Positions 51,395 through 55,000 of a stretch of 55,000 bases of DNA are shown here, piece by piece. Both the position numbers and the translations under genes were made by a program. The DNA is from an uncultured Oscillibacter sp. (GTDB taxonomy: Bacteria; Bacillota; Clostridia; Oscillospirales; Oscillospiraceae): assembly GCF_910584465.1 (NCBI RefSeq), contig NZ_CAJUBK010000010.1, positions 1-55,000 of the forward strand, read 5' to 3'. The notes beneath the pieces are model-generated. The model saw only the letters and a list, made by a program, of their open reading frames with translations, did no database searches and had not been told where the DNA came from. Position 1 is the stretch's first letter. Each line of letters opens with the position of its first letter.

Positions 51395-52216
51395 TCACTT
51401 TTTTTCCAGGAGGTCGGCGGCGGCGTCCAGCCAGCCGCCCTGGAAGGACTCGATGTCCCCGGCGTCCGCCAGGGCGGCCAGGGCCGGGTCGATGGGCATC
51501 TCCGCCAGCAGGGGGAGGCCGTGGCGCTTGGCGGCGTCGGCGGTCTTGCCCTCGCCGAAGAGGCGCAGCGCCTTCCCGCAGTCGGGGCAGAGGACATAGC
51601 TCATGTTCTCGATGAGGCCCAGGATGGGCACCTCCATCATCTCCGCCATCTTGACGGCCTTCTCCACCACCATGGACACCAGCTCCTGGGGAGAGGCCAC
51701 CACCAGGATGCCGTCCAGGGGGATGGACTGGAAGACGGAGAGGGACACGTCCCCCGTGCCGGGGGGCATGTCGACGAAGAGGAAGTCGCAGTTCCAGAGG
51801 ACGTCCGTCCAGAACTGCTGGACGACGCCCGAGATGACCGGGCCCCGCCAGATGACCGGGTCCGTCTCGTTGGGCAGGAGCAGGTTCGTGGACATCATCT
51901 GGATGCCGGAACGGGACTCCATGGGATAGATGCCGTCCTCGCCGCCCACGGCCTGGCCGTGGACGCCGAACGCCTTGGGGATGGAGGGGCCGGTGACGTC
52001 GGCGTCCAGGATGCCGACGGCATGGCCCCGGCGGCGCATGGTGACCGCCAGCTGGCTGGTGACCATGGACTTGCCGACGCCGCCCTTGCCGGAGACGACG
52101 CCGAAGACCTTGCCCACGCGGGCATGGGGGTTCAGCTGTTTCAAAAGAGACTGGGGCTCCTGGCGGTCCGCGCAGGACTCGCCGCAGGTGGAGCAGTCGT
52201 GGGTGCATTCGCTCAT
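51395..52216 (-). CDS. Mrp/NBP35-family iron-sulphur cluster carrier ATPase
   Basis: A 273-aa protein. The N-terminus is Cys-rich (CTHDCSTCGESCADR). The deviant Walker A is VVSGKGGVGKSMVTSQLAV, then ILDADVTGPSIPKAFGV, FLFVDMPPGTGDVSLSVFQ and the cluster-binding pair in YVLCPDCGKALRLFG. It is a ParA-type ATPase that binds and passes on [4Fe-4S] clusters in the cytosol. The N-terminal cysteines resemble NBP35 more than plain Mrp. It is monocistronic. Confidence 0.93.
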   Translation of the reverse strand: MSECTHDCSTCGESCADRQEPQSLLKQLNPHARVGKVFGVVSGKGGVGKSMVTSQLAVTMRRRGHAVGILDADVTGPSIPKAFGVHGQAVGGEDGIYPMESRSGIQMMSTNLLLPNETDPVIWRGPVISGVVQQFWTDVLWNCDFLFVDMPPGTGDVSLSVFQSIPLDGILVVASPQELVSMVVEKAVKMAEMMEVPILGLIENMSYVLCPDCGKALRLFGEGKTADAAKRHGLPLLAEMPIDPALAALADAGDIESFQGGWLDAAADLLEKK

Positions 52217-52262
52217 GAGTGAGGCCCTCCTCTGGTCCCGTATAAGATGATATGGCCTTATT

Positions 52263-54509
52263 CTATACCTTCTCCTCCGGCGCCGTCAAGACCTGGATGG
52301 AGACGCGGGGATCGTCCTTGAAATGATACGCCTCCCGGCTGTGGCAGGTGAAGAGGAGGATCTGGCGCCGCTGCGCCGCTTCGCGCAGATAGTCCAGGGC
52401 GGCGGCGCAGCGGCCGTCGTCGAAGCTGGCCAGGGCGTCGTCCAGGACGATGGGGACGGGGTCCTCCGCCGGGAGGACCAGGTCGCAGATGGCCAGGCGC
52501 ACCGCCAGATAGAGCTGGTCGGCGGCCCCGGCGGAGAGATAGCCCACGTCCCGGGGCACGCCGGCCCCCGTGGGCTCCGCCGAGACCCGGAGGCTCTTGT
52601 CCAGCAGCACGCCGTCATAGGCGCCGCCGGTGAGCCGGCCGAAGATCTCCGCCGCCCGCCGGCCCAGGGCGGGGGAGAAGCGGCCCTGGAGCTGGGTGTT
52701 GGCGTGGGCCAGGGTGGACAGGGCCAGCTCGATGGCGGCGCGGTCCCCCTCCAGGGAGGCGATCTCGTCGGTGAGGCGCTCGGCATCGGCCCGGAGCGTC
52801 AGGGGGTCCCCGGTGGCGTGGAGCCGCCCGGCGATGCGGTCCAGATTGGAGCGGAGGGCGGTCAGGTCCGCCCGGACCTGGTCCAGCTCCTCCGTCACGG
52901 CCCTGCGGTCCCGGACGGGCTGCGCGGGAGCGGGCAGGTCCTCGGGGAGGGCGGGGGCCTGCTGGGCCTGGAGATCCGCCCGGATGCGGGCCTCCCGGGC
53001 GGTTTTGTCCGCGTCCGCCAGCTCCTTGCGGAGCAGGGCGCTGGCCCGGAGGGCGGCGTCGGCGCTGGGGATGTCATAGGCCGCGGGGGCGAAGCGGCGG
53101 ACCTCCTCCAGGATGCCGTCCGCGTTCACGTCCACGGACTGCCAGAGGCCCTGGGAGGCGGCGGACTTGGCGGCGGCCTCCGCCTGGGCGGCGTCCCGGT
53201 CCGAGAGGAGGCCCGCATAGGTCTCCGCCAGGGCGGAGATCTCCGACGGGACGGCAGTGCCATAGCGGCCGGTGAGGGCGGCGGTCCTGGCCTTCCCCAC
53301 CGCCCGCTTCCCGATCAGGAGGGCGGCGATGAGGGCGAGGACCAGCACCCCGGCGGCGGCCCCCAGGGCGGCATAGAGATCTTTCATGTAGATGTAGACG
53401 CCGTATCCCACGCCTCCGGCGGCGCAGAGGCCCAGCAGCGCCGTCAGCAGCGCGGCCCGGCGGGGCGGCTTGAAGTCCGGGAGGGGATCGGCGGCGGCCC
53501 GGTGGGCCTCCTCCGCCGTCCGGCCCGCGAAGGGGCTGGCGGAGAGCTTGTCCTCCGCCCGGTCGAGCGCGTCTTTGGCGGCTTGGTATTCCTCCTGGGC
53601 CTTCTCCGCGCTCTTGCGGACGGTGTTCAGGTTGACGATGGCCCCCCGGAGACGGCCCGTCACGTCGTTCTCGGGGATCTGCTCCTCCTCCAGACGGCGG
53701 CGGAGGGCGGCGGCTTTCTCCTCCGCCTGGGCGGCGGCGTCCTCCACCTGGCGGAGGGCCTGGTGCCGGCAGTGGACGTCCCAGCGGTCCAGGGCGGTCA
53801 GCTCGCCGTCCAGCGCGGCCTCTTTGGCCTCCAGCTCCGCCGAGCGGGCGATCAGGTTCTCCCGCTGGCGGACCAGCTCCGCCTGGGAGGCGAGGAGGGC
53901 CTCCGTCTCCTGGAGCTCCGCCTCCAGGGCCGGGAGCTGGCCGGTCTTGTTGTGGCGGCGGCGGTTCAGCTGTTTCTTCAGGAGCTCCACCGCTTCGCTA
54001 TAAGAGGTGTCCTCCTCGCCGGAGGTGATGAGGGCGGCGATGCGACGCTCCAGGCCGGGGTCCTGGCTGACCGCCACGCCGCCCTGGCGGATGAAGGCGC
54101 TGCGGGCATAGACCTCCCGGCTGACGCCCAGGAGCTCTTCGCCGCAGTTGGCCGCGGTGAGGCCGGGGACCGGGTCGGCGGTGCCGGTGTAGAGGGCCTG
54201 GAGCTCCCCCATGGGGGCCGTCTGGCGGCGGGTGGTGCGGAAAAGGGTCAGGTTCTCGCCCCCGGCGACGCAGTCCAGGCGCCCGGACATGGGGACGCCG
54301 GACCAGGGAGCGTAGCGGTTCTTGTCCGCCAGGACGCCGCCCCGGTCCCGTTCCTTGGTGTTGATGCCGTAGAACATGGAGAGGAGGAAGGCGCACCAGG
54401 TGGATTTGCCGGTCTCGTTGGGGGCCTGGAGGATGTTCAGGCCGTCCTGGAGCTCCAGGACCTGTTCTTGGAGCTTGCCGAAGGTGGCGGTCATGCGGCG
54501 TATGCGCAA
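52263..54509 (-). CDS. YhaN-like SMC/AAA ATPase with central membrane hairpin
   Basis: The TTG at 54509 behind AAGGAG gives 748 aa. The N-terminal ATPase half has LQDGLNILQAPNETGKSTWCAFLLSMFYG (Walker A NETGKST) and REVYARSAFIRQGGVAV. Long coiled coils (about 185-335 and 410-630) flank two hydrophobic segments, AALLTALLGLCAAGGVGYGVYIYM and LYAALGAAAGVLVLALIAALLIG. The C-terminal ATPase half has YLSAGAADQLYLAVRLAICDLVL (signature) and VPIVLDDALASFDD (Walker B). This is the YhaN/SbcC-like family, usually next to an SbcD-like nuclease; none is in view on either side (the rRNA operon follows). Confidence 0.88.
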   Translation of the reverse strand: MRIRRMTATFGKLQEQVLELQDGLNILQAPNETGKSTWCAFLLSMFYGINTKERDRGGVLADKNRYAPWSGVPMSGRLDCVAGGENLTLFRTTRRQTAPMGELQALYTGTADPVPGLTAANCGEELLGVSREVYARSAFIRQGGVAVSQDPGLERRIAALITSGEEDTSYSEAVELLKKQLNRRRHNKTGQLPALEAELQETEALLASQAELVRQRENLIARSAELEAKEAALDGELTALDRWDVHCRHQALRQVEDAAAQAEEKAAALRRRLEEEQIPENDVTGRLRGAIVNLNTVRKSAEKAQEEYQAAKDALDRAEDKLSASPFAGRTAEEAHRAAADPLPDFKPPRRAALLTALLGLCAAGGVGYGVYIYMKDLYAALGAAAGVLVLALIAALLIGKRAVGKARTAALTGRYGTAVPSEISALAETYAGLLSDRDAAQAEAAAKSAASQGLWQSVDVNADGILEEVRRFAPAAYDIPSADAALRASALLRKELADADKTAREARIRADLQAQQAPALPEDLPAPAQPVRDRRAVTEELDQVRADLTALRSNLDRIAGRLHATGDPLTLRADAERLTDEIASLEGDRAAIELALSTLAHANTQLQGRFSPALGRRAAEIFGRLTGGAYDGVLLDKSLRVSAEPTGAGVPRDVGYLSAGAADQLYLAVRLAICDLVLPAEDPVPIVLDDALASFDDGRCAAALDYLREAAQRRQILLFTCHSREAYHFKDDPRVSIQVLTAPEEKV

Positions 54510-54708
54510 AGGGATCAACTCCTTAATATAAAACGATGTAAAACGAAGTCCCGATCACATGATCTGGCGGGAAGAGGGGACCATAAGGACAGTATAGCAC
54601 AGTCCTCCGGCTTTGCACAGGTGGTTTTTAAAAATGACCAGAGGTCATACCAGATCTTGGGGCTTTGCCCGTCATTTTGCAAAAAGCGAAAAAAATTGAA
54701 AAAAGGGA

Positions 54709-54737
54709 TTGACAAACCGGGGGACATCTGGTAATCT
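54709..54737 (+). promoter_or_regulatory. rRNA operon promoter P1
   Basis: TTGACA (54709-54714) and TAATCT (54732-54737), 17-base spacer. An A-tract region upstream (AAAAAGCGAAAAAAATTGAA) resembles an UP element. The bases from 54519 to this point hold no other feature I recognise. Confidence 0.8.
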
Positions 54738-54815
54738 AACAAAGCTGTCTGACACGGCGGCGGCGTGCGGCAAGAGGTCGCGGACGAGGGACGGAAGGAA
54801 CTTGAAAGAAACCTC

Positions 54816-54844
54816 TTGACAAAGCTCGGCTGGTGTGGTAAGAT
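54816..54844 (+). promoter_or_regulatory. rRNA operon promoter P2
   Basis: TTGACA (54816-54821) and TAAGAT (54839-54844), 17-base spacer, 107 bases after P1, followed by AGCAAGGC. Confidence 0.82.
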
Positions 54845-54918
54845 AGCAAGGCTAACAGAATAGCATGGGACCTGGGAGCCGGGCTCGAAAAGATCTGAAA
54901 AAGATTTGAAAAAAGAGC

Positions 54919-54947
54919 TTGACAAAGAGGGGAGAGCGTGCTAGAAT
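54919..54947 (+). promoter_or_regulatory. rRNA operon promoter P3
   Basis: TTGACA (54919-54924) and TAGAAT (54942-54947), 17-base spacer, 103 bases after P2. An A-rich tract (GAAAAAGATTTGAAAAAAGA) precedes it. It is followed by AGCAAACG. Confidence 0.82.
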
Positions 54948-54964
54948 AGCAAACGTTCCGCCGA

Positions 54965-55000
54965 AGAGGCGTGTACCTTGTAAATTAAACAACGTAACGA
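54965..55000 (+). other. Start of rRNA leader (16S gene just beyond the window)
   Basis: GTACCTTGTAAATTAAACAA and the following CGTAACGA resemble the leader that precedes 16S rRNA in Clostridia (ACCTTG.AAA.T.AACA). No 16S sequence itself is reached. Confidence 0.6.

Noticed and set aside
54949..54956. CAAACGTT after rRNA promoter P3 as another LacI-type site
   Set aside because: Only a half match, and it fits the repeated AGCAA segment following each rRNA -10 box.

Overview
This window is about 65% G+C, with strong C/G preference at third codon positions and Firmicutes-type signals: AGGAGG ribosome sites, TTGACA/TATAAT promoters with 17-base spacers, and many GTG and TTG starts. The gene families (WalRK-WalH-WalI-WalJ, OpuC, AgcS behind a tandem glycine riboswitch, XRE regulators ending in ...LTDDPAPYPR, yqeB/yqeC/selD) point to a high-GC Clostridia member, most likely a gut Oscillospiraceae/Oscillospirales relative (inference). 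It looks like chromosome: the right end runs into the triple promoter of an rRNA operon. No prophage, CRISPR array, complete insertion sequence or tRNA gene was seen.

Layout. 1-2 kb: yerC-like regulator (cut by the edge), a DUF3298 protein and two tandem XRE regulators. 2-9.7 kb, mostly minus strand: riboswitch-controlled AgcS, a pair of MgtC-like membrane proteins, a cysteine desulfidase-like enzyme, DUF1294, and the psuK-psuG pseudouridine pair. 10-13 kb, plus strand: LytTR regulator, DUF3021-type membrane protein and two lipoproteins. 13-24 kb, minus strand: asnS, rlmH, walJ, TfoX-C, GNAT, murA, walI, walH, walK, walR and a NUDIX hydrolase, an envelope-homeostasis block. 24-31 kb, plus strand: VanY-type peptidase, typA, a broken PBECR nuclease, a small XRE pair, a radical SAM enzyme and a secreted serpin. 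31-34 kb: selD-yqeB-yqeC (selenium-dependent molybdenum hydroxylase maturation), divergent from a GreA-family gene. 34-38 kb: pyk, a membrane protein/XRE pair, DUF6440 and a TepA-like ClpP. 38-46 kb: a small membrane protein, proBAC, a nitroreductase, the opuC osmolyte transporter, and an ECF sigma factor with a large membrane partner. 48-54.5 kb: LacX-like mutarotase, guaA, xpt, mrp and a YhaN-like ATPase. 54.5-55 kb: three tandem rRNA promoters.

How the genes work together. The wal genes sense and regulate cell-wall growth next to murA, which makes wall precursors. proBAC makes proline and opuC imports betaine-type solutes, so osmoprotection genes lie close together. xpt and guaA form a purine salvage/GMP operon.

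The most unusual signal is a dispersed intergenic repeat with five copies (about 3.87, 18.55, 29.30, 30.80 and 45.70 kb). Each copy abuts a stop codon, and all five have the same orientation. The core encodes a conserved hairpin whose arms covary between copies, and at three loci the neighbouring gene's terminator hairpin (or half of it) is repeated on both sides of the core. This fits a small non-autonomous element that targets terminators, or a modular RNA 3' end. A separate 317-bp island bounded by 24-base inverted repeats lies between the GreA-like gene and pyk.
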